The notes beneath the pieces were generated by a model. The model worked only from the letters and a program-made list of their open reading frames with translations, did no database searches and was not told where the DNA came from. A stretch of DNA of 51,003 nucleotides from Candidatus Melainabacteria bacterium. Lineage in GTDB: Bacteria > Cyanobacteriota > Vampirovibrionia > 2-02-FULL-35-15. Where the stretch lies: assembly GCA_016193285.1 (NCBI GenBank), contig JACPSL010000003.1, positions 1 to 51,003 of the forward strand, read 5' to 3'. Made by a program: the position numbers and the translations under genes. Shown here one piece after another: positions 24,232-35,300 of this stretch (positions within the stretch are counted from its first letter, which is position 1; each line of letters opens with the position of its first letter).

Positions 24232-25139
24232 GCATAATAATTCCAACATACAATAGAGAAAATTTTATTTCTGAAACAATTGAAAGTGTTTTAAATCAAA
24301 CCTTTAAAGATTTTGAAATCGTTATTATAAATGATGGATCAACTGATAATACAAAAAAAAAGTTAGAAAAGTTTAATACAAAAATCAAATTAATTAATCA
24401 AGCAAATTCTGAAAGGGCTGTTTCTAGAAATAATGGTGTAAAAAATTCAAACGGTGAATACATAGCATTTTTAGATTCAGATGATCTTTGGGAAAAAGAC
24501 AAATTAGAAAAACAAGTTGAAATATTGGACAAATATAAAGACATGGTTCTTGTCTACAGTCAATGTTCAAGAATAAATGAAAATGGGATAAAAATTAAAA
24601 CTGCAAAAAGGCAGCTTGAAGGATATTCAGGCAATATATTTGAAAAATTACTTTTAAGAAATATTATTTCCTCACCTACACCTTTAGTTAGAAGAGATTT
24701 TTTTGAAAAGACCATAGGATTTCAAACCCAATATGTTCCTTATGAAGACTGGGAATTTTGGCTTAGGTTTTCTTTATTTGGAAAGTTTTATTTTATTCCA
24801 GAAAGGCTTGCTAGATATAGAATTCATCCTGAGCAATCTGTAAAACTTGCAACTGCACAAAAAATAGAAGAAGTAACAACAAAGCTTTTAAATGATTCTT
24901 TTAAGTTAAAAAATACTAAAGAAGAAATTATTAAAAGATCTCTAGGCATTGCAAATTTAAGATTTTGCTATTGGTACATAATGGCAAATCAAATTTCAAA
25001 AGCAAAAGAAAAAATTAACATTGCATTAAATTTATATCCTAATTTTTTAATTGATCCAAGATTTTATGGACTTAGTATTTTATGTAAAATGCCTCAGCTT
25101 GCAGGAAAATGGATTTTTGAGTTAGAGCAGTATCATTAA
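24219..25139 (+). CDS. Family 2 glycosyltransferase
   Basis: A 306-residue GT-A enzyme. The N-terminus MPKVSIIIPTYNRENFISET is the nucleotide-binding start of GT2 proteins, followed by NDGSTDNT and the metal-binding FLDSDD motif (about residue 87). The acceptor side shows YEDWEFWLRF (about residue 180), a common GT2 ED-containing segment. The remaining 100 residues are helical with no transmembrane segment, so it is probably cytoplasmic or peripheral. It is coupled to the phosphohexomutase gene by a 13-bp overlap; together they suggest capsule, lipopolysaccharide or protein glycan synthesis. Confidence 0.92.
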   Translation: MPKVSIIIPTYNRENFISETIESVLNQTFKDFEIVIINDGSTDNTKKKLEKFNTKIKLINQANSERAVSRNNGVKNSNGEYIAFLDSDDLWEKDKLEKQVEILDKYKDMVLVYSQCSRINENGIKIKTAKRQLEGYSGNIFEKLLLRNIISSPTPLVRRDFFEKTIGFQTQYVPYEDWEFWLRFSLFGKFYFIPERLARYRIHPEQSVKLATAQKIEEVTTKLLNDSFKLKNTKEEIIKRSLGIANLRFCYWYIMANQISKAKEKINIALNLYPNFLIDPRFYGLSILCKMPQLAGKWIFELEQYH

Positions 25140-25161
25140 TCACTCTATCTTTCCATAAGTA
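25140..25161. repeat. Left copy of a 22-nt direct repeat (displaced ccsA 3' end)
   Basis: These 22 bases match 26199-26220 at 20 positions. On the minus strand they spell TYGKIE and stop, exactly the C-terminus of CcsA, although the rest of ccsA lies more than 1 kb away. The copy follows directly after the glycosyltransferase stop. Confidence 0.7.
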
Positions 25162-25185
25162 CAGGTTTAAGGTTTCAAGGTATTC
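25162..25185. repeat. Octamer-type repeat beside the left direct repeat
   Basis: GGTTTAAGGTTTCAAGGT consists of units related to AGGTTTCA, the complement of the ACCTTGAA/ACCTCGAA octamers seen at 36209 and 49550. It sits exactly at the inner edge of the 22-nt direct repeat. Confidence 0.5.
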
Positions 25186-25219
25186 AAAAAGTGGTATACA
25201 ACATTAGGAGATACAACTA

Positions 25220-26116
25220 ATGAAAAAGTATGTTTTATGTGTTTTAGTATTGATCGTTTCAATTGTTATTGAAACTAATAGTTTTGCTACTGTAACACCG
25301 CCTGGTGATCCTAGTTGTATTAGAGACAATGGGCAACCATGTTTTGGTAATACGGACTGTTGTGGAAATATATGCATACCAAAGAGTGCGACTTGTTGTC
25401 TAGGCTCAGATGGAACTTATCATAGTTGTTCTGGTGGTACTCCTCAGTGTTGTGGTAATACATGCATAGCTAGTGATAGGACTTGTTGTCCAGGGCTGAA
25501 TCCAAATGGAGCTAGTTGTCTTAGTGATACTGAGCAATGTTGTAAGTTTAGGTGCATAGGTGCTAATGATGGTTGTTGTTCAGATCCACCCCCGAATGGA
25601 CATACATGTTCCGGCGACGAACCCAAGTGTTGTGGTAATACATGCATAGCTAGTGATAGGACTTGTTGTCCAGGGCTGAATCCAAATGGAGCTAGTTGTC
25701 TTAGTGATACTGAGCAATGTTGTAATTTTCAGTGCATAGATGCCGATAAGTCTTGTTGTCGAAGTTCAATTGGAACTTATTTTACTTGCTCCGGTGACGA
25801 ACCCCAGTGTTGTGGTAATACATGCATAGCTAGTGATAGGACTTGTTGTCCAGATCCAAATCCAAATGGGACTAGTTGTCCTGGTGGTACTGTGTGTTGT
25901 GGAGGACAATGCTTCTCTACAGCTGCTGATGACGTATGCTGTTCATATAATGCAATAACTATGAACGCTACTTTCTGTCCAGCAGAGTCTCCAGTTTGTT
26001 GCCCTGGTGGTGGATGCTGCCCACGTGGTCTATCTTGTGGAGATAGTAGTTGTGACGGAGATCAATATGCTAGAGATGATACCTCTCCTACTCCTACCTC
26101 AGAACCAGCAATATAA
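25220..26116 (+). CDS. Secreted cysteine-rich repeat protein of unknown function
   Basis: The 298-residue protein starts with a clear signal peptide (MKKYVLCVLVLIVSIVIETNSFA) behind an AGGAGA ribosome site. The mature part is full of CC and CxxxC motifs. A 60-residue unit containing CCGNTCIASDRTCCP and CLSDTEQCC occurs three times with exact 180-nt spacing (starting near 25448, 25628 and 25808); the first two are nearly identical in DNA, so the duplication is recent. The tail has GGGCCPRGLSCG and a Pro/Thr-rich end. The pattern recalls disulfide-rich extracellular modules such as Stig1- or granulin-like repeats, but I cannot name a family. It sits on a cassette between copies of the ccsA end. 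Confidence 0.75.
   Translation: MKKYVLCVLVLIVSIVIETNSFATVTPPGDPSCIRDNGQPCFGNTDCCGNICIPKSATCCLGSDGTYHSCSGGTPQCCGNTCIASDRTCCPGLNPNGASCLSDTEQCCKFRCIGANDGCCSDPPPNGHTCSGDEPKCCGNTCIASDRTCCPGLNPNGASCLSDTEQCCNFQCIDADKSCCRSSIGTYFTCSGDEPQCCGNTCIASDRTCCPDPNPNGTSCPGGTVCCGGQCFSTAADDVCCSYNAITMNATFCPAESPVCCPGGGCCPRGLSCGDSSCDGDQYARDDTSPTPTSEPAI
25448..25905 (+). repeat. Three 180-nt tandem units in the Cys-rich gene
   Basis: The segment TGTTGTGGTAATACATGCAT recurs at 25448, 25628 and 25808. Units one and two stay nearly identical for about 100 bases; unit three diverges after about 45 bases. Confidence 0.85.
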
Positions 26117-26126
26117 ACATAACTGA

Positions 26127-26198
26127 AGACCATAGACTATAGACTACAAGAAGGTCTATAGTCTATAGTCTGTTGTCTATAGTCTGTAGTCTGTGGTC
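26127..26198. repeat. Inverted heptamer arrays forming a hairpin between convergent genes
   Basis: ACCATAGACTATAGACTA is followed, after CAAGAAG, by GTCTATAGTCTATAGTCT and further degenerate TCTGTAG units. The two halves are complementary over about 17 bases and could end transcription from both sides. The units are the same as those at 22661-22790. The array touches the ccsA stop codon. Confidence 0.7.
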
Positions 26199-26220
26199 TC
26201 ACTCTATTTTTCCATACGTA
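26199..26220. repeat. Right copy of the 22-nt direct repeat (true ccsA 3' end)
   Basis: This copy codes for the last residues and stop of CcsA and matches 25140-25161 at 20 of 22 positions. Confidence 0.7.
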
Positions 26221-27014
26221 TGTAATCCACCAAAGTTAAATTGATTTACTCCAAGATAAGTTAAATAAACCATTATAATTCCACAAAGAGAAATTAACGC
26301 TAAAACTTTCCCTGAAGCTTTTGTATTAAGTCTTAAATGTAAAAATGCTGCATACACAAACCAAGTAACAAGTGCCATTGTTTCTTTTGGATCCCACTGC
26401 CAAAGAGCTCCCCATGCATGGTTTGCCCATAAAGCACCATTAATTATTCCAAGTGTAAGTAATGGAAATCCAAAAGTTATACACCGGTATGTTACTTCAT
26501 CAAAAAAATGTGCTCCTTTTGTTTCTTTGTTTTTTGGTCTTGTTTTTATTAAATATAAAGCACTAGAAAATGCTCCGATTAAAAATAAAGCATAAGAAAT
26601 TAATAAAGGAGCAACATGAATAACTCTCCAGTAACTTTGCAGGGCAGGAATTAATGGTACTATTTGTTTCTGGCTAGCTGGCAACCAAGTAGCATATAAA
26701 AAAACAATAAGTAAAAAACTAGAAACAATCCAGCCAAAATAATCAATCTTGTATCTCCACTCTAAAAATAAATACACAGCTATAACTGCCCAAGCAAATA
26801 CTACTAATGACTCATATAAATTTGTAAGTGGAAAAAACTTTAATTCTAACCCTCTAGTAACTAAAGCAACTGTTAATGCTATTAAGGAAATTAAAAGAAA
26901 AGCAGAGCCAATTTTTTTTAAAAAAGTAAGCTTTTTATTTAGCCATGTAAATGCATAAAACCAAATAGAAATAAATACTGCGATTCCGGATATATTAAAG
27001 AAGATGGTTTCCAT
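26199..27014 (-). CDS. ccsA: System II cytochrome c biogenesis protein CcsA (ResC-like)
   Basis: CcsA with Ccs1/ResB moves haem across the membrane and attaches it to apocytochrome c. The 271-residue protein is mostly transmembrane helices (about eight). The haem-handling tryptophan-rich loop WGALWQWDPKETMALVTWF (about residues 195-213) is the family hallmark. Conserved histidines flank it (HVAP near residue 132, NHAWG). The start follows an AAGGAGAA site. It lies 18 bp after resB on the same strand; the 3' end carries the repeat described separately. Confidence 0.93.
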   Translation of the reverse strand: METIFFNISGIAVFISIWFYAFTWLNKKLTFLKKIGSAFLLISLIALTVALVTRGLELKFFPLTNLYESLVVFAWAVIAVYLFLEWRYKIDYFGWIVSSFLLIVFLYATWLPASQKQIVPLIPALQSYWRVIHVAPLLISYALFLIGAFSSALYLIKTRPKNKETKGAHFFDEVTYRCITFGFPLLTLGIINGALWANHAWGALWQWDPKETMALVTWFVYAAFLHLRLNTKASGKVLALISLCGIIMVYLTYLGVNQFNFGGLHTYGKIE

Positions 27015-27032
27015 TCTTATTCTCCTTATTTC

Positions 27033-28208
27033 TTAAATTCCTGAGATAGCTTTTTCAAACTCTTCAAAAAATTTTCCACTTGTTCTGTCAGAAATTCCAT
27101 CAATTATTGTTTTATTATTTTTTTCATCAGATCTATCTATCCTAGCCCAGACTTGCTTTTTTAAACCAAAAGCAATAAATACACCACATATAATTAACAA
27201 TAAGCCAGGATAAATTAATAAATTGCCTGGATTTGATTTAAACTGTAAGCCAGTAAGTGTTTCTACACCATGAAAACCAATATTCATAGGACCAATATGA
27301 AGACTCTTACCTTTTTTTACTTTACCTAAAAATTTTTGACTGTCTTTAATAAAAGAAACTGAATACAACTCTAATGTATCTTGATTTATTTTTAACTTTA
27401 AGCCTACATCATTACTTAGTGGCAAAAACACAACTTCCTCACCATCAAAGTTTTCAACCGGTAATGTTACAGGTTCATTATTAAAGGTCACTTGAACAAA
27501 TTTTCCCCAGCTACTTTGGTAAATATCTAGCCCCATAAACTCAAGAGGATTATTTACATAAATAACTTTTCTGGTTAATTCTTTTTTGTTCTTATCTAAA
27601 ACTGACAAATCACTATACCATTGTTTTGGCTCTCCTGTTTTATAATTTTCTCTCCAGGTTTTATTAACTCTTATAAGATAAGGTGGTATCTTGCCAAACC
27701 AAATTGACATCTTGCTTATAGGGACTAACCAATTCTCATGCTCTTGAGATCTAATTTGAGTTATCTGGTCCCTTAAACCAGAGAGATAAAATCCTTCTTT
27801 CTCTGATACTTGAGCCATTCCATTAAAACCAGTAAGAACAGTAATTGCAGAGCCAAGTAATAACATCAAAATACCAACATGAGTAACCAAAGCACCTAAT
27901 CTATGCCAGGCAAAAGCATGTCTACATCTTGGAAAAACTTTTTTAATACTTGCAATAGTAAGATTAATTCCAAGAGTTGTTAATAAAGCAAGATACCACC
28001 ATGAATGAAAAACATCAGTTAAACCAAGACTTTTTAATAAATGATATTTTGAGAGCCCGTATTTTTTAATTAACTCACTTGAACCAACCATAGGTTCTTC
28101 AGGGAGAATTGTTCCTAAGAGTGTTGTAATTGCTAGAAAGATAAATAAAGTGACAGCTAACTTTACTGAAGAAAACTCTTTTAAAAAAGTTTTTTTAAAA
28201 TTCAACAT
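27033..28208 (-). CDS. resB: System II cytochrome c biogenesis protein ResB (Ccs1)
   Basis: The 391-residue protein begins SVKLAVTLFIFLAITTLLGTILPE, the first helix typical of ResB, has further helices near 75-95 and 105-125, a large outside domain (about 130-330) with YVNNPLEFMGLDIYQSSW, and a last helix near 335-355 (LLIYPGLLLIICGVFIAFG). ResB forms the haem-export complex with CcsA. It overlaps mqnD by 14 bp. The grouping with mqnD joins menaquinone and cytochrome c biogenesis in one unit. Confidence 0.93.
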   Translation of the reverse strand: MLNFKKTFLKEFSSVKLAVTLFIFLAITTLLGTILPEEPMVGSSELIKKYGLSKYHLLKSLGLTDVFHSWWYLALLTTLGINLTIASIKKVFPRCRHAFAWHRLGALVTHVGILMLLLGSAITVLTGFNGMAQVSEKEGFYLSGLRDQITQIRSQEHENWLVPISKMSIWFGKIPPYLIRVNKTWRENYKTGEPKQWYSDLSVLDKNKKELTRKVIYVNNPLEFMGLDIYQSSWGKFVQVTFNNEPVTLPVENFDGEEVVFLPLSNDVGLKLKINQDTLELYSVSFIKDSQKFLGKVKKGKSLHIGPMNIGFHGVETLTGLQFKSNPGNLLIYPGLLLIICGVFIAFGLKKQVWARIDRSDEKNNKTIIDGISDRTSGKFFEEFEKAISGI

Positions 28209-29061
28209 AATCTAATTTTGGTATCTTACTTATCAAACCTTTCCTACAAGCCATTTGATAAAGTTTTTTAATTGCAAGCTTACCTAAAATACCATAGTCA
28301 ATAGTAAATTGGTTGACATACATGCTAACAAATTTATCAACCATATTAAAATCTTTTTCTATATCTCTTGCATATTTTGCAATATAAGGAATTACTTCTT
28401 TTTTGTTTTCAAGAGCATAAGCAATACTTTTTTTAATTAGTAAGTTTATTTTTTTCTTTTTATCTTCACTAAAATTTCTTTTTACAACATTCCCTCCAAG
28501 CGGAAGAGGTAAATTAGTTTTTCCTAGCCACCAATTGCCTAAATCTAAAACCTTATGTAATCCATACTTTAAGTATGACAATTGACCTTCATGAATAATA
28601 AGTCCTAAAGGATATTTACCACAAGATACTTCTTCTAGGATTTTGTCAAAAGGTACAAAAATAAATTTAACATCTTTGATTAACAATTTAAGAAGTAAAA
28701 AAGCTGTTGTTTTTTCACCAGGTATTGCAATTATATTATTTTTTAAAAGTTGCAAGTCATTTTCTTTTATTTTTTCCTTACTAATCACTACTGGTCCATA
28801 ACCATAACCCAACGAACCACCACATGATAAAAGTTGATATTCCTTTTCTACAAAAGGATAAGCAAAAAACGATATGGCTTGAACATCATATTTTAAAGAA
28901 TCAGATTCTACATTTAATGTCTGGATATCTTTTAAAACATGTTTAATTTCAAAGCTATCGTTATTTATTATATTTTTTGATAATGCATAAAACATAAATG
29001 CATCATCTGCATCAGGACTATGAGCAATCGTAAGTTTTTCTTTGCTTTTTATTTTTGACAT
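28195..29061 (-). CDS. mqnD: 1,4-dihydroxy-6-naphthoate synthase (MqnD)
   Basis: MqnD turns cyclic dehypoxanthine futalosine into 1,4-dihydroxy-6-naphthoate in the futalosine route to menaquinone. The 288-residue protein has the periplasmic-binding-protein-like fold start LTIAHSPDADDAFMFYAL, then DVQAISFFAYPFV, the GGSLGYGYGPVVIS segment and LGLIIHEGQL, matching MqnD; the sister enzyme MqnA has a different start motif. It heads the mqnD-resB-ccsA unit, which suits a respiratory chain with menaquinone and cytochrome c. Confidence 0.9.
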   Translation of the reverse strand: MSKIKSKEKLTIAHSPDADDAFMFYALSKNIINNDSFEIKHVLKDIQTLNVESDSLKYDVQAISFFAYPFVEKEYQLLSCGGSLGYGYGPVVISKEKIKENDLQLLKNNIIAIPGEKTTAFLLLKLLIKDVKFIFVPFDKILEEVSCGKYPLGLIIHEGQLSYLKYGLHKVLDLGNWWLGKTNLPLPLGGNVVKRNFSEDKKKKINLLIKKSIAYALENKKEVIPYIAKYARDIEKDFNMVDKFVSMYVNQFTIDYGILGKLAIKKLYQMACRKGLISKIPKLDYVEF

Positions 29062-29359
29062 TACTTAAGGGATAATTCTAAAACCTAAAATTAAAAGTCT
29101 ATTACACTAGAGATAACATCCTATCATTTAAGGGATAGCTATAAGTACAAGACCTTATTAGTTTCCTATAAATTTACTATACATATAGTTATCCCGAAAC
29201 AAACATTTTTTACAGAAAAAAGAATTCTAAAAAGGGTAGAAATCTAATAGAAACCAATAAAACATTTGGTTTTTTATGGAGATAAATATAGATTTTAATT
29301 GTAGGAAATTTAGCAATTAAAATTACATGACTTAATCAGGCCACCAGAAAAAATCTGTA
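29062..29359. promoter_or_regulatory. Divergent leader region of mqnD and the first giant gene
   Basis: The 298-bp stretch has no gene. GGGATAGCTATA (29132-29143) and TATAGTTATCCC (29184-29195) form a 12-bp inverted pair with one G-T position and a 40-nt loop. A second AAGGGATA copy lies near 29069. AGGGATAA and TTATCCCT are similarly paired in the leader of the second giant gene, so the element may be shared control. Promoter boxes are not clear. Confidence 0.5.
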
Positions 29360-32300
29360 ATGAATAATTATTGCAATCCAAGATTAAACATAAAGCAATT
29401 TGCTAAGTCTATATTTGCTTTTTTGCTTGCCACAGCATTTGTAATAAATCAATTTTTGCCAGCTTACTCAATCAGTAACGATAATCATATAAGAGACAAA
29501 CTAACTTATGATGATCTTTCTTATATTTCATATGCATATAAAAATGTTTTAGATATTGATAATCCTAAAAACCAAGAAATTATAAATTTAGCAAAAGAAA
29601 TTTATTCCAGAGATAAAGAAATTACAATAAAAAATTCAGTTAAATACTTAGAAAATAAAGTAAAAAATAATTTTCTATTAGCACAAGCTGCAAATACTGA
29701 AAACGAAGAAAAAAAATGCAATGTAATTAATTTAGACATTCTTGACTTTTACATGGCTTCACCACAAACAAAAGTCAAACTAGATAATCCTTTTAATTCA
29801 GTCACATTATCACTACTTAGTGCTAACCAAACTAGATTTTCAGATCTTGATCACAGCATAAAAAATCACAAACTAGCATGGAGTTTATTAGGCTATCCAA
29901 CATCTTTTGGGCTTACTTATAATTCAGATGGAAAATTTATAAATGTTACTACTTCTTCTTCTACTATTCAAAACTTAATTGGTGCAGCATCTGATGCAAT
30001 TAAAACTAAAGATGAAACAATCCTAGGAGGATTCTTACCTCAAACAAGTTTTAATAACCAAGGAGATGAATTTTATGCTGTTGGTGCAGATCCAAGAGGA
30101 GATGCACATAAGCCTTATTTGTATGGATTTGATGTATCTGCAAACCAAGGAACTATTAACAGATCAAAAGAAACTTTTTCAAATCACTACACCGGGTTTT
30201 CAAACGGACTTGATGTAACACCAAGCGGCTATTTACTACTTGGAATTGAAGATGGACGTTTAACATCTCTTTGGAAAAAAGACAATAAAGCACCAATATC
30301 AGTAAAAAACATTACTCAATTAATTGATTTTACAAAAAACCATACTAATTATTTTGAGGTTGACGCAAGTAACATTTCAGGATCAACAAATACATTTGCA
30401 GTCAGTGGTTATGTTCTACCTGATACCTACAAATATACAGATATCCTATCATTGCTTAAACAAAATTTAATTAACGAGTATGGTTTGACTGTTTTTATAG
30501 TAAATGAAGATACAGAAAATAATGGCGAAACAAAAATACTTTCAAAAATAAATATCTGGGGTAAAGAGTTAGAAAACTTACTTGGTCATAAAATTAGTAA
30601 TATTGGCGGAATTAAAATAAAAAACAATTACTTATATATTTCATATTCAGTAAACAATGGAATTGATTTTAAAAAGTTTTACGAAGAAAATTATCCTAAA
30701 TATTTACAAGAAGGAAAAAGCTGGATATATCCAGACACTGGATTACCACCTAGTGTTTTTAATTACAAAGAAGGCTTGTATGATACAAGATTAGCTGTAT
30801 TTAAGTTAGATTTTACTAACAACAATATTGAAATTAAAGGAGTATCAGATATCTCAACAGTATTTGACAGTCCAAATTGTAGTGGCAAATCTTATGGCAT
30901 AAATGGTCCAATTGAAGTACAAGGAGAAAATATATTTATTGCAGACAAAGTATATTCAAATGTCATAAGAACTTTTAAAAAAGATTCAACGACCTTAGCA
31001 GGTATAGTACCAGCTAGCTCACCATATGTAATCAATTTAAATAACCCAAGAATAATCAAGGTTTTATCAGATTCAAAATATAAACCACTGGGTTCTGATT
31101 TTACATTTTCAACTGCAATTTCTGATATAAGTATTAATCCTGAATCAGGAATATTATTTGCTTCATTACCATATTTAGAAATAAGCAATGATCCTTCTAA
31201 TCCACTTCATGTAAATGGTTTTTTAGCTTCACTGTATTTAACTAACTTAATCAGTGATTGCTCAAAAATAGAAAGTTTAACTGATTGCAAAAAAAATCTT
31301 ACTTCTGAAAGTAAGGAAAAAGAAAAATACACTAAAGAAAAAGTAAGTGAAGAAGCTATTGAAACTGAAAAGAATTTAAAATTTCTTTCCATTGCAGATG
31401 GTCCTACTACACCAACTATTTCTATAAATATTCCTACTGATCCCACTATGTTTAATTTGCCAACCTTTGATCGTGGTTATCACTCTGCAGACTTAGATAT
31501 ATCTAGAAATCCTCCTTCAACAGATGATATAAAAATTTCAGCAGGAGCAAGAGGAGTTAATTTTGTAAGCATTTTATCCTTAAAACCAACAGACCCAGGC
31601 GATTTATATTATCCATTAGTAAAAAAAGATTATTTACCTATAGATAGAAACGGAATTAGCACATACGGCAGATCAACCACACTTTTAAGCAGAGGCAATA
31701 AATTAGTTGGATTATCAACTGACAATAAAATATATTTAGGAAATACAGACACAATAACTTCCAGTCCACAAGATTTTAGCCAAAACAATTTTTATCCTAC
31801 ACTTGTAAGCAATTTACCAAACTCAAAAGAATTATTTGTACTATTAAATACTCCGCCAGATGATTTAGATGCTGAATCAAACAGTGCATTATACTTTTTT
31901 GGAGATCAAGGCAAGGCTCCAATAACCCTAAAAAATATTCAAGGCACAACAAATGAACAAAGTTTTAACATCATGGGAGTATTTGGAGTTCCTTTTAATA
32001 TTAAATATAAAAGCAATAGATTACAAGTATCTGAAGCTAAAAACTTAAACAACCAAGATGAATACATAGCACTTTCATATTATTCTCATAACTTAAAGTC
32101 AATGGCTATAAAACAATATTTAAATAATATTCTGGTTTCAATTCCAAATTTTATAGAAGACTCTGAGGATAACCTTAATAACTTTTTAAAAAGTTTTCAA
32201 GGATTTAGCTTATTTACTGTCTCAAGTGAACAAGGCATAAAAGATAAATCACCTGGAAATACAAAAGCATATAAGAATTTTTATTTTATGGATTTACCAG

Positions 32301-35300
32301 CACAACTAAGATCTCCATCTGAAGATGTTTACAGGCTTATTGGTGGTGCAACTTTGTTTCAAAATCCAAAATCAAAAGATTTATTTTTAGCTGTTTCAAC
32401 CTATGACATTGAAACTACAGATAAAGTAACAACTCAAAAACCACCAGAAGGCTCAGATAGTGTACTAGCTAGCAGTAGTGGTACTTCTACTGCTAAAAAA
32501 GCTTCTTCAAGTGGAACAGTTGATTTTTCTCAAGGCATCACCAGCAGCAATATATCAAGTGCTGCAGCTAGTATATTTGGTAATACTGAAGTACCAGTAA
32601 TTTCAACAAATAATTTAATTTTTGCTCTTGATGCAAGTAATATTGATGGTAAAGGTAAAACAGCAAGTGATGCAGCATCATTAAATACCTCTACATGGAC
32701 TGACATAAGTAACTCTACTTACAAAGGAACACTAACTTCTAATTTATGGACTGGAGATGGTTCAATATCTAATCCATTTTCAGTTAGCTTTGATGGTATG
32801 AACTTTATTTCTATACCAGCTGATGCATTTGATTCATTACGTTCATCAAATAGTTACTCAATTGAAATTGTATTTAATGTTGATCCAACATTTAAAGAAA
32901 CAATTAGTCTTTTTGCAAGAGGTGGTGATCAAAAGATAGAAATCGACAGCACAAATAATATCATTGTAACTACATATGACCATGATGAAACAAATACAAA
33001 TGTAAAAATAACTCCTGGTAAATGGCACCATCTTGTACTATCTAAGAATTCAGGAAATGCAGCAAAATTATATTTAGATGGTAAAGCTGTATGGTCACAG
33101 ATGAAAAGAACAGTTGTAAACAGGGCTTTATCAGTTTTAATTGGTGCAGGAGAAATCTCAACAGAAAATTTATTTAAAGGCAAAATTGCATTAGTCAGGA
33201 TTTTTAATACTGCATTAGAAGATTCAGAAGCTAGAAATAATTATTCACTTGAATTATTCAGATACACAGACATACAAACTGCTAAAGCAGTCCTTAGTGC
33301 TAGTGGTGCAGCTTTATCATCAAAACCATCTGACATAAATTGTGGACTAGCTATTAATACCAAGGTAGGGGAGCATATTTCTCTTCCATTTGGATTAATT
33401 CAAAACAATACAAATGTTACATTTAGCACTTATGTAAAAGTAAACTCTGAAGGATTTATACCAATCAGTACAGAAGGATATGGTGAAAAAGGAGCAATTT
33501 TACTTACTCATAAAACAATAGGAACAGACCAAGCGTTAACATTGTTAACTATAAAAGGTGTACCTACTTTTATCTTAGATGGACCTGGCCAAATAAATGG
33601 AGCAATTGGAACTTCAAACATTTTAGATGGTAATTATCACCTTATAACTGGTGTTAGAAGTAGTAACAAACTTGAAATATATGTGGACGGGGATTTACAA
33701 GGAGAAAATAATTATTCTGGTCGTTACAGTCTTGACTCTGGCCTTACCTCTGAATATATTGCCAATGAAGCATTTGCTATTGGTAAGCATCATTTGTACA
33801 CAAGTCGTTATAGTGGAGCAGGTACCGGAGACTTTGGTATAAGTATAGTTAAAATTTACAACAAAGATTTACCTGGTGATGAAGTAAAATCAGAGTTCCA
33901 AAGCTTAAATGATGTTACTGCCTCACTAAGACAAAACATTATTGGATTCTGGAAGTTTTATGAAGCTCTTAAAAATCCAATTACTGGCTATAAAGCAACT
34001 GACTCAAATGATTTAGCACAACACATATCATTAAAAGCAAATTTTGCAGGACAAAAATTTGTTTGTTCACCTGTTGGAATTGGAATAGCAAGCAATGCTT
34101 CTACTTCAACTATTATTGGTAATCAACCCCCAAGTTTTAATGAGATTCTTGTAAGCGATTTATATTTTATAAATCAGCAAATCATTTTTACAGTAAAAGC
34201 TACTGACTTAAATGATAGTGATACAGTTACTATTAAGGCCAAAGACCTGCCAGGATGGGCTAATTTTACTTATGATGCAGAAAGAGCAACGGGTACATTT
34301 ACAGGTATACCAGATAGTGCTGACACGTACACTATTACTTTTATTGCAAAGGACAACAAAGGAGCACAAGCAGAACCTCAAAAGGTAAACTTAGTTGTAA
34401 AAGTCCCAGCTAGTACAGGACCAAATCTGCCACCTAAAATTACAAACCCAGGAAATAAAATAGCTTCTGACAATAAACCATTTTCATTTAATATTCCAGC
34501 ACAAGATCCAAATGGTGATCCTTTAAAATGGACTGTTTATACTATAATTCCTTATAATATTTGCAGCTATCTTTTACGAAATCCTCTTACTGATTTTGAA
34601 CTAGACTGTTCACAACGAGATAAAGCTCAACTTACGTATATTACTAAAAACGGATTAATTACTGGAGTACCAAATGATGTCAGCAGTCTTTTTGCCATGT
34701 CAGTTAATGATTTTACTTTCATGGCCTATGTAGAAGATGGCAGAGGAGGAAAATCAGAAGAAGTTACATTTAATGTTTCAGTTGTTGATAGCAACAGACC
34801 TCCAGTATTAACCTCACCTGGAGATCGAATTATAACTACACAAGAATCTTTTGCAATCTCTGTTGGAGGTATTGATCCTGATAATGATCCAATAACATAC
34901 GCAATAACAAGCATAAGAGGAAAAGGTGATGAATCAATTTCACAACAAGGACAAGGAGGAACTGGTAGTGATTTTATTCCGTTTGGAATTTATGGTGGGG
35001 GAAGATATGGAGCAGCAGGATATGAAGAAGAAGGAGGTTCTTATTTTGGAGCTTCCTATTTACCAGAAGGCATAAATTTCGATCGTAACACAGGAATCTT
35101 TTCAGGTACAAGACAAAATATAAAAGATGGCACAGGCTTTTACATCTATGAATTTATGGTTAAAGCTACAGACAATAAACAAAACAGTACTTCAAATGAA
35201 ATTACATTTATTATAACTTTTTCAGACGGAAACAGAGCACCTATATTAAAAAATCCAGGAGACAAAGAATGTAAGGATAACAACTTATGCACAATTAACT

